Shown: one piece after another, positions 1-6,543 of the stretch
Numbering within the stretch: the first letter of the stretch is position 1
How the letters are laid out: every line of letters starts with the position of its first letter
Assembly (NCBI RefSeq): GCF_938045535.1
Contig: NZ_CALIMQ010000249.1
Span: 1 to 7,882 of the forward strand
From: an uncultured Campylobacter sp.
GTDB taxonomy: Bacteria > Campylobacterota > Campylobacteria > Campylobacterales > Campylobacteraceae
Direction of reading: 5' to 3'
DNA length: 7,882 nucleotides
The notes under the pieces: generated by a model
Told to the model about the DNA's origin: nothing
What the model saw: only the letters and a program-made list of their open reading frames with translations
The model's database searches: none
Position numbers and translations under genes: made by a program

Positions 1-35
1 CTTTCACCAAGCATATTACACGCGGGTAACCGCCA

Positions 36-41
36 AAGGAG
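36..41 (+). promoter_or_regulatory. Ribosome binding site of the cjaA-like gene
   Basis: AAGGAG lies five bases before the ATG at 47, a near-consensus Shine-Dalgarno that fixes this start. Bases 1-29 contain a frame that ends in TAA at 27-29, so the tail of an upstream gene may be present, but too little is visible to name it. The promoter of the gene is outside the window. Confidence 0.8.
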
Positions 42-46
42 AAAAG

Positions 47-907
47 ATGAAAAAAACGCTAAGCACGCTTTTTATCTTAGGTGCGTTATTTTTCGCAGGC
101 TGCAACGACGAAGGCAAAGGCTCCTCAAATTCCGCGCAAGGTTCCGCCGCGCCGCAAAGTTATATCGATGGGATTAAAAAGCGCGGCGTGGTAAGGATCG
201 CGGTTTTCGGCGATAAGCCGCCGTTTGGTTATATCGACGATGCGGGCAAAAACGCGGGATATGACGTGTATTTTGCAAAACGTATCGCAAAGGAGCTCTT
301 GGGCGATGAGAGCAAGGTGCAGTTTGTGCTCGTAGAGGCCGCCAATCGCGCGGAATTTTTGGCGTCCGATAAGGTCGATATCACGCTTGCAAATTTCACC
401 GTCACGCCGGAGCGCAAAGAGGTCGTGGATTTCGCGCTACCGTATATGAAGGTAGCTCTCGGCGTCGCGAGCCCTAACGGCGATATTACCGACGTTTCGC
501 AGCTTAAGGACAAAACGCTTTTAATCAACAAAGGCACGACCGCAGATCTGTATTTTACAAAAAATCATCCCGAAATCAAGCTTTTAAAATTTGACCAAAA
601 TACCGAGACTTTCGGTGCGATGCTGGACCACAGAGGCAATGCGATCGCGCATGATAATACGCTTTTGTTCGCGTGGACGAAGTCAAACCCGGGCTTTAAG
701 GTAGGCATCCGCTCGCTGGGCGATCAGGACGTCATCGCGCCTGCGGTCAAAAAGGGCAACGACGAGCTTCGCAAATGGCTTGACGATCTAATCGTAAAGC
801 TCGCGGACGAGAAATTTTTCCACGCCGACTACGACGCGACGCTAGCGCCAGTATACGGCGACGACATCAAAGCTGACGATGTCGTAATCGAAGGCGGAAA
901 GCTATAA
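47..907 (+). CDS. cjaA: CjaA-like amino-acid (cysteine) ABC transporter substrate-binding lipoprotein
   Basis: Extracytoplasmic binding protein of a polar amino-acid ABC importer (solute-binding family 3). The 286-residue protein starts with MKK, a hydrophobic stretch and a lipobox FAGC with the lipidated Cys at residue 19, followed by a low-complexity Gly/Ser/Ala linker, so it should be anchored to a membrane and face the periplasm or surface. The binding fold begins at about residue 40. Diagnostic stretches are GDKPPFGYID (55-64), a GYD segment near 71, LANFTVTPERK, INKGTTADLYF and HDNTLLFAW, and the C-terminal DDVVIEGGKL. From memory these match C. jejuni CjaA (Cj0982c), a cysteine-binding lipoprotein and known antigen, closely along the whole length. 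The ligand is therefore inferred to be cysteine. No permease or ATPase gene follows, so these partners must lie upstream or elsewhere. Confidence 0.9.
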   Translation: MKKTLSTLFILGALFFAGCNDEGKGSSNSAQGSAAPQSYIDGIKKRGVVRIAVFGDKPPFGYIDDAGKNAGYDVYFAKRIAKELLGDESKVQFVLVEAANRAEFLASDKVDITLANFTVTPERKEVVDFALPYMKVALGVASPNGDITDVSQLKDKTLLINKGTTADLYFTKNHPEIKLLKFDQNTETFGAMLDHRGNAIAHDNTLLFAWTKSNPGFKVGIRSLGDQDVIAPAVKKGNDELRKWLDDLIVKLADEKFFHADYDATLAPVYGDDIKADDVVIEGGKL

Positions 908-1548
908 ATTTAGATTTGCCGTCTAGTTTAGCGGGCGATCTTACTAAGCCCCGCAACCTTGCAGCGACGCTAGCGCCGTAGCTTTACCGAAACGGCGTCC
1001 ATAAACGCCTAGGCAGCGAGCGCTTTTATAAGCTAGCTAAATTTATCGATCTAGCGGCAAAGTTTTGCTCTCGCACGACAGATTTAGCCACCGAGTAAAT
1101 TTTAGCCGAGATGGAATGCAGCCTAGCGCGGGTCGTCGCGGCAAAATTTAAGTCGCGCGCATAGCATAAATTTCAAGCGATAGTAAAATTCTAACGCAAA
1201 CTGCTCGTGCGGTAAAATTTATGCCGCACGAACGATGGCAAATCACAAGCGCTCGCTCGTTAAACAGAGCGGGAATTTATAAAATTTTATCGGCTCATGC
1301 AGCTTGTAAAGTCTTATACGAACGCTTTCCGCGTGCGCTCCATCTTTCGATTGGCTCGTGCGAAAGAGCGATCGCATATCCGCCCAAACGCACGATCCGC
1401 GCAACGCATCCATTTCTATGTTTAGCTAGACAGCGCATCTGTGTCGTGTAGCTGAGCCTACAATCCCGCGCGCTTTGTCCCGTCTATCTTGCGCCGCCAC
1501 AGCCGTATGTAGTCTCCTCTGCCATACTCCACAGCGCTGCTGCTCGCC
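908..1548. other. 640-bp region with no convincing gene
   Basis: No reading frame here has a good start, ribosome site and protein-like composition. The longest, 1221-1451 on the plus strand, looks like chance. The stretch contains several AAATTT-type motifs, a 5-bp hairpin GGCGT/ACGCC (994-998 and 1005-1009) and an 8-bp perfect inverted repeat at 1205-1231. GCGGG at 931-935 can pair with CCCGC at 950-954 just behind cjaA, but no T-run follows, so I do not call a terminator. A minus-strand frame ending at 1458 reads protein-like for about 24 codons and may be a decayed gene end. The whole may be degraded coding DNA. Confidence 0.6.
1205..1231. repeat. Perfect 8-bp inverted repeat
   Basis: TCGTGCGG at 1205-1212 is the exact reverse complement of CCGCACGA at 1224-1231. 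The 11-base spacer is itself AT-rich and almost palindromic (TAAA/TTTA). There is no T-run on either side, so it is not a standard intrinsic terminator. It could be a protein site, a structured RNA end or a relic. Confidence 0.6.
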
Positions 1549-2934
1549 TTATTCGCTCCAAATTTTGCGGTTCAAATTTAGCTCGCTCACGATACCCGCA
1601 AGCGCACCGATCTCATCTACGTAAAGCGCTATCGTGGCGTCCTGCTTTAGCGAGCAGTCGATTCTAGGCTCAAAATTATCGCGCCAGGTCTCGATCGCCA
1701 TGTAAATTTTATCCTCCCTTAGCACCGCGTTTATCTGCGAGCCCAGCCTTAGATAGACCTCCGTCAGTCGCTGCATCAAAAGCGGCGTCAGAGCGTATCT
1801 GGCACCCACCTGATCGGTCGTATATACGTCGAAAAACTCCTCAAATTTCACGTCGTCCATATTCGCTCGCTGCCCGTATCTACGCAGATTTCGCGAGTTT
1901 TTGTGACATACCCGCACCTCACAGTTAAGCCTTTTGTGAAAATCCGCGACGAAAAGCACTCCTTGAAATTTTACGTCGGTGCGAGTGCCGTTTTTGGTGC
2001 GCACCTTTTCGGCGGCGTAAAAGTCGCTAAACCTCACTGGCACGCCCTGCACCTCCCCGCTCATCATATCCTCGCTCGATTGTTCGTTTATGTAGCAGTC
2101 GTAAATTTCAAAAAACTCATCCGTCCCCAACCCGCCATTTTCATCGTAGCTAAGCCCGAAGCTTTTTGCGATGCTCGCGACGATCCTGCTTTTGAAATTT
2201 GATCTGAAATTCCGTCTTTTGCTCGCCGTCAAAAGAGCGCCTACTATGCCGTAAACGGAGATGCCGAAAAATACACCGGGCGCCACTTCGTCCCAAAAGC
2301 GCGCCACCAGTGCGCCCACGCCGAGCCCTACGACAGCGGCGACGATGTTGGCCTTTTTCACCGCTTTTTGCAGTGCCGCGCGCTCATCCTCCAGGCTCTG
2401 TAGATCGGCTAGAAAGTTAAATTTTGATCCGGCCGTGCCGTCTTTCTCGCCCCTGCCTTCTCTTTCGGCAGCTTTGGGCTCAAACCTCTCGTAAATAGCG
2501 CTCGCGCGGCTATCACTGCTTTCGAAGCTACCGCCCTCGCCTACTTCAGCTTTTAATACCCGCCCCTCGTTTATATCGGTACTTAAAATTTGCCCAGTTT
2601 GCGCCGCGCCCTGCCCTAGCGCGCCTGTATTTTGCGCCGTATCAAGGCCGCTAAATTTATCAAAATTTGCGCGCTGCGTGCCGCCGTTTTTGCCAAGGCT
2701 TAGGCTGTAAAATAGGCGGTAGAGCAGCCCGTTTAAGAGGGGAAAGATGATGAAAAGCGCGATTATAAGCCAGTTTGTATCAAACGAGACGGGCTCTGCT
2801 CTGGTATTCAAAAACACGTAAAGCCCGAGCAGTAGCAGGATTATCAAAAATGAGACGAGCTTGCTAATGCGCGCGAGCTTTTCGCGCCGTTTTTCAAGCA
2901 GGTAAAGCTCCTCTAAATCGCCGTTTATATCCAT
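1549..2934 (-). CDS. Membrane protein with C-terminal DUF3137 domain
   Basis: An ATG at 2934 is chosen rather than the one at 2955 because AAAAGG sits six bases before it, while the upstream ATG has no ribosome site. This gives 461 residues. Two hydrophobic helices (about 26-43 and 55-72) are followed by a polar, Gly/Ser/Glu-rich stretch (about 80-170), a short helical segment, and two more hydrophobic helices (about 196-213 and 219-236). The remaining C-terminal part resembles DUF3137: the run FEEFFDVYTTDQVGARYALT followed by PLLMQRL is typical of that family, and so is the late IYMAIE strand. The family has no established function; members are membrane proteins of many bacteria. The linker of roughly 100 residues between the helix pairs looks less conserved. 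The gene stands alone, with non-coding DNA on both sides. Function unknown; family assignment is from recall of the motif. Confidence 0.85.
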   Translation of the reverse strand: MDINGDLEELYLLEKRREKLARISKLVSFLIILLLLGLYVFLNTRAEPVSFDTNWLIIALFIIFPLLNGLLYRLFYSLSLGKNGGTQRANFDKFSGLDTAQNTGALGQGAAQTGQILSTDINEGRVLKAEVGEGGSFESSDSRASAIYERFEPKAAEREGRGEKDGTAGSKFNFLADLQSLEDERAALQKAVKKANIVAAVVGLGVGALVARFWDEVAPGVFFGISVYGIVGALLTASKRRNFRSNFKSRIVASIAKSFGLSYDENGGLGTDEFFEIYDCYINEQSSEDMMSGEVQGVPVRFSDFYAAEKVRTKNGTRTDVKFQGVLFVADFHKRLNCEVRVCHKNSRNLRRYGQRANMDDVKFEEFFDVYTTDQVGARYALTPLLMQRLTEVYLRLGSQINAVLREDKIYMAIETWRDNFEPRIDCSLKQDATIALYVDEIGALAGIVSELNLNRKIWSE

Positions 2935-3050
2935 AATCCGCCTTTTGTAGCGCATTTAAGCGCCGGTTCATTTGTCGTGCAAATGTTTAAATTTAACCGC
3001 GTGCCGCAAGTTTGATCGCCGTTAAATTTAGCGCAAAGCCGCGCCCTGCT

Positions 3051-3069
3051 GCAAAATTTTAAAATTTGC
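3051..3069. repeat. AT-rich near-palindrome between two minus-strand genes
   Basis: The 19 bases form a palindrome with one mismatched pair, built from two AAATTT units. It lies in a 198-bp gap (2935-3132) holding about seven copies of AAATTT. The gap comes after the malY-like gene and before the DUF3137 gene in their direction of transcription, so it should hold a terminator and a promoter, but neither is clear enough to call. Confidence 0.45.
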
Positions 3070-3132
3070 TCCGCCGCTTTAAATTTAGTCGCTGTAAATT
3101 TTAAATTTCGCCTTTGCCGTGCCGCAGCTTGC

Positions 3133-4326
3133 TTAGTGCAGGCAGATCTTTAGCGCCTCTTTCAGCCGTCCTAGCCCGTCTTTTAGCAGCGCTCTAGAGG
3201 TCGCGATATTTAGGCGCAAAAATTTCTCGCCGCCCTTGCCGTATTGCGCGCCGCAGGAGAGATACAGCCCCGTTTTTTCGCGGATGAAGCGCGCAAGCTC
3301 CGCGCTATCCTGCGTGTAAGCGCCCGCATCGAGCCACATAAGATAGGTTGCGTCTTGCGGCACGACATGCACCTGCGGAAGCTCGCGCGCGATAAATTCC
3401 GCCGCGAATTTGCGATTTTCGCTGAGGTATTCGCGCAGCGCGTCCAGCCACGGCGCACCCTTCGTAAATGCGGCGATCGCTCCTTGGACGCCGAAAAAAT
3501 TCGGCTCGGCGATGTCGTCGGAATTTAGCGCCTTTGAAATTTTATGACGCAAGCGTTTATCCGCGGCAAAGACCGCCGCGCTTTGCAGCCCCGCGATATT
3601 AAACGCCTTGGTTGGCGCGATTATGCTAGCCGAGATCCTCTCACAGCTATTGCTTGCCGCAGCAAATGGCGTGTAACGCACGCCCGGCTCGGTCAGATCG
3701 CAATGCACCTCATCGCTAAGCACCGTCACGCAATGCTTCTCACACAGCTCGCCGATACGGGCGAGATCGTCCCTGCTAAAGGTGCGGCCGACCGGATTGT
3801 GCGGGTTGCAAAGGATAAAAAGCGTCGTCTGCGGATCGGCGAGATTGGCCTGTAGATCCTCCCAATCAATGCTGTAATCGCCGTTAGCGTAGGTAAGCTC
3901 GTTTTCTATCGGCACGCGGGCGGCGTTTTTGATGCAGTAGTAAAAGCAGTTATAAACCGGGCTCATCAGCAGCACGTTTTCGGCAGGCGAGGTGAGCTTG
4001 CGGATGATCGAATCGATCGCAGGCAGCGTGCCGCCGGCATAGATCAGCCACTCCTTTTGGATTTCATAATCGTGGCGCGCGAGCCACCAGCCTTGATACG
4101 CGCTGCGCCATTCATCATCGACGAGCGAATAGCCCAAAACCCGCTCGTTCAGCCGCTTTTGCAGAGCCTCAATGATCTCGGGCGCGACGGCAAAGTCCAT
4201 ATCCGCGACCCACATCGGAAGCTCATTCTCACCTACGTCCCATTTAAGCGACTTCGTGCCGCGGCGGTTTGGCAGAGTGTCGAAGTCGTATTTCTCCTTG
4301 CCACTTATAAAATCAAAAAGTCCCAT
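3133..4326 (-). CDS. MalY/PatB-family PLP-dependent cystathionine beta-lyase / aminotransferase
   Basis: A fold-type I PLP enzyme of 397 residues, the normal length for the MalY/PatB group. Such enzymes cleave cystathionine or cysteine S-conjugates to a thiol, pyruvate and ammonia in the cytoplasm; the last step toward homocysteine and methionine is a plausible role. Visible motifs are the N-terminal PMWVADMDF (37-45), which is typical of the family, AGGTLPAI near 97-104, CNPHNPVGR (173-181), SDEVHCDL (204-211) with the Asp205 that contacts the pyridine nitrogen, and PTKAFNIAGLQ with the Schiff-base Lys240. The C-terminal FLRLNIATSR supplies the carboxylate-binding Arg. The ATG is one base behind the TAA of the upstream DUF3737 gene (TAAGATG), and its ribosome site AAGGG is inside that gene, so the two are probably translationally coupled. 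The substrate cannot be told from sequence alone; an aminotransferase activity is also possible. Confidence 0.9.
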   Translation of the reverse strand: MGLFDFISGKEKYDFDTLPNRRGTKSLKWDVGENELPMWVADMDFAVAPEIIEALQKRLNERVLGYSLVDDEWRSAYQGWWLARHDYEIQKEWLIYAGGTLPAIDSIIRKLTSPAENVLLMSPVYNCFYYCIKNAARVPIENELTYANGDYSIDWEDLQANLADPQTTLFILCNPHNPVGRTFSRDDLARIGELCEKHCVTVLSDEVHCDLTEPGVRYTPFAAASNSCERISASIIAPTKAFNIAGLQSAAVFAADKRLRHKISKALNSDDIAEPNFFGVQGAIAAFTKGAPWLDALREYLSENRKFAAEFIARELPQVHVVPQDATYLMWLDAGAYTQDSAELARFIREKTGLYLSCGAQYGKGGEKFLRLNIATSRALLKDGLGRLKEALKICLH

Positions 4327-4327
4327 C

Positions 4328-5170
4328 TTACGCCCTTAATTCAGTAATAATTTCAGTTTTAGACGCGTCCGTTGCGCCGTCTAGGATCAGCTCGCCGATG
4401 CTTGCCGCGCGGATTAGCCCGCTGCTCGGATTTTTGACGCTATCGATCGCGCCTTTTATTTCGGCATGTACGTCGCTGTATTCAAACGCTAGCGTCGTAT
4501 TTATGAGCTCGCAGTCTTGCAAGCGCAAATTTTGCATATAGCAAAAGCCCTGCAGGCTCTCGATCTTGCAGTTTCGCAGCGTTACGTTTTTAGAATTCCA
4601 CCCAAAGTATTCGCCCGCGATAAAGCAGTCCTCGACCACGATATTTTCGCAGTTCCAAAACGCGTCCTTGGATAGGAGTTTGGAGTTTTTGATCGTTACG
4701 TTTCTGCAGCCGTCGAAGCAGTAATCCCCGAAGAGCGATAGATTTTCGATGCTTAAGTTTTCGCAATCAAGCCCGAAATACGCGCCCTTTGCGGTAACGT
4801 TTTTTAGCGTGACGTCGCTGCAGTGCCACAAGGTCTCCTGTGCGTCGTGAAATTCTACATTTTGCAGCGTGGCGTCTTTTACGCGACGAAGCCCTTTAGG
4901 CGCGCCGTAGAGGCAGTCTTTTAGCACCACGCCGCGGCTATACCAGATCCCTGCGCGCGCGACCTCGTCGAATAAGCAGTCCTGTGCGCGGATATTTTCG
5001 GCGTACCAAAACGGATATTTCCACTCAAATTTACAGTTTTGCGCGACGATATTTGCGCTGTGTTTTAGCGGCGACTCGCCCTCGCCGAAGACGGAATTTT
5101 CGATCCGCAGATCCTTTGCGCAAAACAGCGCGCGCTCGCCGCTAAAGTGCTTTTGTCTTAATATTTGCAT
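4328..5170 (-). CDS. DUF3737-family right-handed beta-helix protein
   Basis: The start is the ATG at 5170, preceded by AAGGA at a five-base spacing; a longer frame from a TTG at 5209 runs back over the promoter and is rejected. The 280-residue product begins MQILRQKHFSGERALF, close to the usual N-terminus of DUF3737. The rest is a ladder of about ten coils of roughly 20 residues. Each has an aromatic turn (FWYAENI, IWYSRGV, LWHCSDV, AFWNCENI, YFGWNSKNV) followed by a strand that ends in a small-residue or Cys position (DCLF, NCKI, DCEL). That pattern indicates a parallel beta-helix like those of pectate-lyase folds. There is no signal peptide, so it should be cytoplasmic. The family has no proven function. 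It is the first gene of a two-gene operon with the malY-like gene, with a strong -10 at 5201-5206. Confidence 0.88.
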   Translation of the reverse strand: MQILRQKHFSGERALFCAKDLRIENSVFGEGESPLKHSANIVAQNCKFEWKYPFWYAENIRAQDCLFDEVARAGIWYSRGVVLKDCLYGAPKGLRRVKDATLQNVEFHDAQETLWHCSDVTLKNVTAKGAYFGLDCENLSIENLSLFGDYCFDGCRNVTIKNSKLLSKDAFWNCENIVVEDCFIAGEYFGWNSKNVTLRNCKIESLQGFCYMQNLRLQDCELINTTLAFEYSDVHAEIKGAIDSVKNPSSGLIRAASIGELILDGATDASKTEIITELRA

Positions 5171-5200
5171 GGCTTTCCTTAGATTTAAAATTTGCTTCAG

Positions 5201-5206
5201 ATTATA
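5201..5206 (-). promoter_or_regulatory. -10 box of the DUF3737-malY operon promoter
   Basis: On the minus strand this is a perfect TATAAT, 30 bases before the ATG at 5170. There is no TTGACA-like -35 at the usual distance, as is common for Campylobacter sigma-70 promoters. An inverted repeat (5210-5225) lies four bases upstream. Confidence 0.65.
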
Positions 5207-5209
5207 CAA

Positions 5210-5225
5210 GGAATTTCAAAATTCC
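5210..5225. promoter_or_regulatory. Candidate operator: inverted repeat touching the DUF3737 promoter
   Basis: GGAATTT (5210-5216) and AAATTCC (5219-5225) are exact reverse complements with a two-base spacer. The repeat occupies the space between the -10 and the missing -35, where a bound repressor would block RNA polymerase. The AT-rich background makes chance symmetry possible, though the GG/CC ends make it less so. No regulator gene is adjacent. Confidence 0.4.
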
Positions 5226-5339
5226 GCGTAGCTTGGGCGTATGAAACGCAAGCGAATTTTAAAAATTTTAAAATTTAAAGGCGGCGAAGGGCTAAATTTG
5301 ACGCGCCTCGGTAGTGGTTACGAAACATATGCGGCGAAT

Positions 5340-5358
5340 GCGCGGCAAATAGCCGCGC
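5340..5358. repeat. GC-rich hairpin, 7-bp stem
   Basis: GCGCGGC (5340-5346) pairs perfectly with GCCGCGC (5352-5358) across a five-base loop AAATA. Its right arm overlaps the left arm of the next structure (5355-5362), so the two cannot form at the same time. Confidence 0.6.
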
Positions 5359-5399
5359 GCTTATAAAGGCGTTTTTGTAAACGCCCTAATGAAGCGCGC
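5355..5399. repeat. Nested two-stem hairpin
   Basis: An outer 8-bp stem GCGCGCTT (5355-5362) / AAGCGCGC (5392-5399) encloses an inner 7-bp stem GGCGTTT (5368-5374) / AAACGCC (5379-5385) with a four-base loop. The two are separated by short internal loops of five and six bases. All 15 pairs are Watson-Crick. No T-run follows the outer stem on either strand. It could be part of an unannotated structured RNA, a bidirectional transcription barrier or a dispersed repeat. Confidence 0.55.
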
Positions 5400-5561
5400 C
5401 CAGGTCGTTACGGCGAGCCGCACAGGCGCCCGTATCCACTCGCGACGTGCGTCGCTCGAAAGATACATAAAATTTATCGCAAGCGGCGCTTTAAAATTTA
5501 TAAAATTTTCTCCGAGCAGCATGTAAATTTTAGCAAACGTCTCAAAGAAGCGTAAATTTTA

Positions 5562-5579
5562 CCCCGCGCACAAACGGGG
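5562..5579 (-). terminator. Possible terminator behind the FixH-like gene
   Basis: Read on the minus strand, CCCCG, an eight-base loop and CGGGG start about five bases after the TAG at 5585-5587. The following bases are TAAAATTTA, an AT-rich but not T-only tail. The position is right for a terminator, but the stem is short and the U-tract imperfect. Confidence 0.4.
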
Positions 5580-5584
5580 CGCGT

Positions 5585-6064
5585 CTAATGCTCGTGGTGA
5601 TGCAAGTGGATATCTTCGCCGCGGTCTCGATCTGTAGCACGCTTTCGCAGATCAAAATACACAAAAAGCCCGCTAGGCTCGCCATCCTCGTAAATTTCAA
5701 GTTTGTAGCGCATTACGGCGTGCGTGCACACTGCAACGTCAAGCGTCGCTTCATAGCCGTCTGCGCTGCGCTTTAGCGGGAATTCCGCATTGCCCATATT
5801 CATACTCACGCCCGAAATTTTAACGCTCGGATTTTTCAGCTCACGCGAAATTCCGCTTATTTTTAGCTCGTTTACTCCCGCTTCGATCGGATGGCGCGCT
5901 ACGCTAAAGAGCGCCTTCTGCCCGCCGGCGTTAGTCTCGCAGTCCTGTGCGGCTAGATTGCAGCCCAGACGCATCCTTATATCCTTAAATAATGCATCGC
6001 TCTCATCCGCGCCAAATCCTAAAGTAGCGGCGAAAATCAAGCTAAAACGTAGAGCCTTTATCAT
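5585..6064 (-). CDS. Small periplasmic FixH/YtkA-like protein with His-rich tail
   Basis: A 159-residue exported protein. Residues 1-19 (MIKALRFSLIFAATLGFGA) form a signal peptide, so the mature protein should be periplasmic. Residues about 60-140 read as an Ig-like beta sandwich of the FixH/YtkA kind: GVNELKISG, a second strand KISGVSMNMG, then ADGYEATLDVAVCTHAVMRYKLEIYEDG. Potential metal or redox ligands are Met88 and Met90, Cys35, Cys42, Cys113, His115, and the tail HLHHHEH (153-159). FixH/YtkA-type proteins are often tied to copper handling or cytochrome oxidase assembly, but that role is only an inference here because no oxidase or copper gene is visible. The start at 6064 has AAGGA five bases upstream and an extended -10 at 6096-6101. 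The gene is divergent from the YegP-like gene. Confidence 0.75.
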   Translation of the reverse strand: MIKALRFSLIFAATLGFGADESDALFKDIRMRLGCNLAAQDCETNAGGQKALFSVARHPIEAGVNELKISGISRELKNPSVKISGVSMNMGNAEFPLKRSADGYEATLDVAVCTHAVMRYKLEIYEDGEPSGLFVYFDLRKRATDRDRGEDIHLHHHEH

Positions 6065-6095
6065 TATGATCCTTTGTAAATGAAATTTGTGCGCA

Positions 6096-6104
6096 ATTTT
6101 AGCA
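6096..6104 (-). promoter_or_regulatory. Extended -10 promoter of the FixH-like gene
   Basis: On the minus strand this reads TGCTAAAAT, a TGn-extended -10 box about 31 bases upstream of the ATG at 6064. No good -35 is seen. It forms a divergent pair with the plus-strand promoter at 6147. Confidence 0.55.
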
Positions 6105-6146
6105 GAAAATTCCGCGCCTATTAAAAATATTTATTAAAATTTTAGC

Positions 6147-6152
6147 TAAAAT
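6147..6152 (+). promoter_or_regulatory. -10 box of the YegP-like/EF-hand operon
   Basis: TAAAAT lies 28 bases before the ATG at 6181, behind an AT-rich tract (6120-6145) that is typical of Campylobacter promoters. The ribosome site AAGGA at 6170-6174 follows with a six-base spacer. Confidence 0.5.
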
Positions 6153-6180
6153 AACGATATCTTCTACGAAAGGATAAAAA

Positions 6181-6543
6181 ATGGCTGAGTTTTTAATCAA
6201 AGATGCTAAGGACGGCTGCAAATTCGATCTACTTTATGACGGGCACGTACTGTGCACCTCCGAGGTTTACACGAGCAAGGCCGCTTGCAAAAACGGCATC
6301 GAAAGCGTCGTAAAAAACGCTGCGCTAAATAAGATCGAGGATCAAATCGCGGGCGGAGAAAAGCTAAATAATCCGAAATTTGAGCTTTACACCGATAAAG
6401 CAGGCAAGGTTCGCTTCCGCCTAACGGCTAGCAACGGACAGATCATCGCCATCAGCAAGGATTTTGAGGCCAAGGCGGACGCTCTAAAAGTAATAGAACT
6501 TATTGTAAAACAGGCTCCGAAAGCCAAGATCAAGGAGGCATAA
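6181..6543 (+). CDS. YegP-family protein with two DUF1508 repeats
   Basis: A 120-residue soluble protein. Two copies of the short DUF1508 unit can be seen. The first, about residues 3-48, has FDLLYDGHVLCTSEVYTSKAACKNGIESV. The second, about 65-112, has FELYTDKAGKVRFRLTASNGQIIAISKDF and a helical end. This tandem arrangement is that of E. coli YegP, a small protein of unknown function; DUF1508 units form compact beta-alpha folds. There is no signal peptide or membrane segment. The second unit has diverged, lacking the usual SKA after the third strand. The TAA is immediately followed by the ATG of the next gene, whose ribosome site lies within the last codons here, so the two are cotranscribed and probably coupled. 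Confidence 0.85.
   Translation: MAEFLIKDAKDGCKFDLLYDGHVLCTSEVYTSKAACKNGIESVVKNAALNKIEDQIAGGEKLNNPKFELYTDKAGKVRFRLTASNGQIIAISKDFEAKADALKVIELIVKQAPKAKIKEA
6532..6538 (+). promoter_or_regulatory. Ribosome binding site inside the YegP-like gene
   Basis: AAGGAGG, a full consensus, covers the codons for the last Lys-Glu-Ala of the upstream protein and sits five bases before the ATG at 6544. It supports high translation of the second gene. Confidence 0.75.

Larger units (their letters stand above)
5226..5584. other. Intergenic region with strong hairpins, no gene
   Basis: No supported coding frame. The stretch lies upstream of the DUF3737 promoter and downstream of the FixH-like gene. It holds the hairpin cluster at 5340-5399, a terminator-like hairpin at 5562-5579 and many AAATTT-type motifs (for instance around 5255-5280 and 5490-5560). 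No tRNA or rRNA shape was recognised. Confidence 0.6.

Noticed and set aside
931..954. Terminator behind cjaA (GCGGG/CCCGC)
   Set aside because: Five-pair stem with a 14-base loop and no T-run.
1221..1451. 76-residue plus-strand frame in the gap after cjaA
   Set aside because: Its ATG lies within an inverted repeat, there is no ribosome site, and the composition (many Arg, Cys, Ala-His) looks like chance translation.
5790..6083. 97-residue plus-strand frame opposite the FixH-like gene
   Set aside because: Complete overlap with a gene that has a signal peptide, promoter and ribosome site; a shadow frame.
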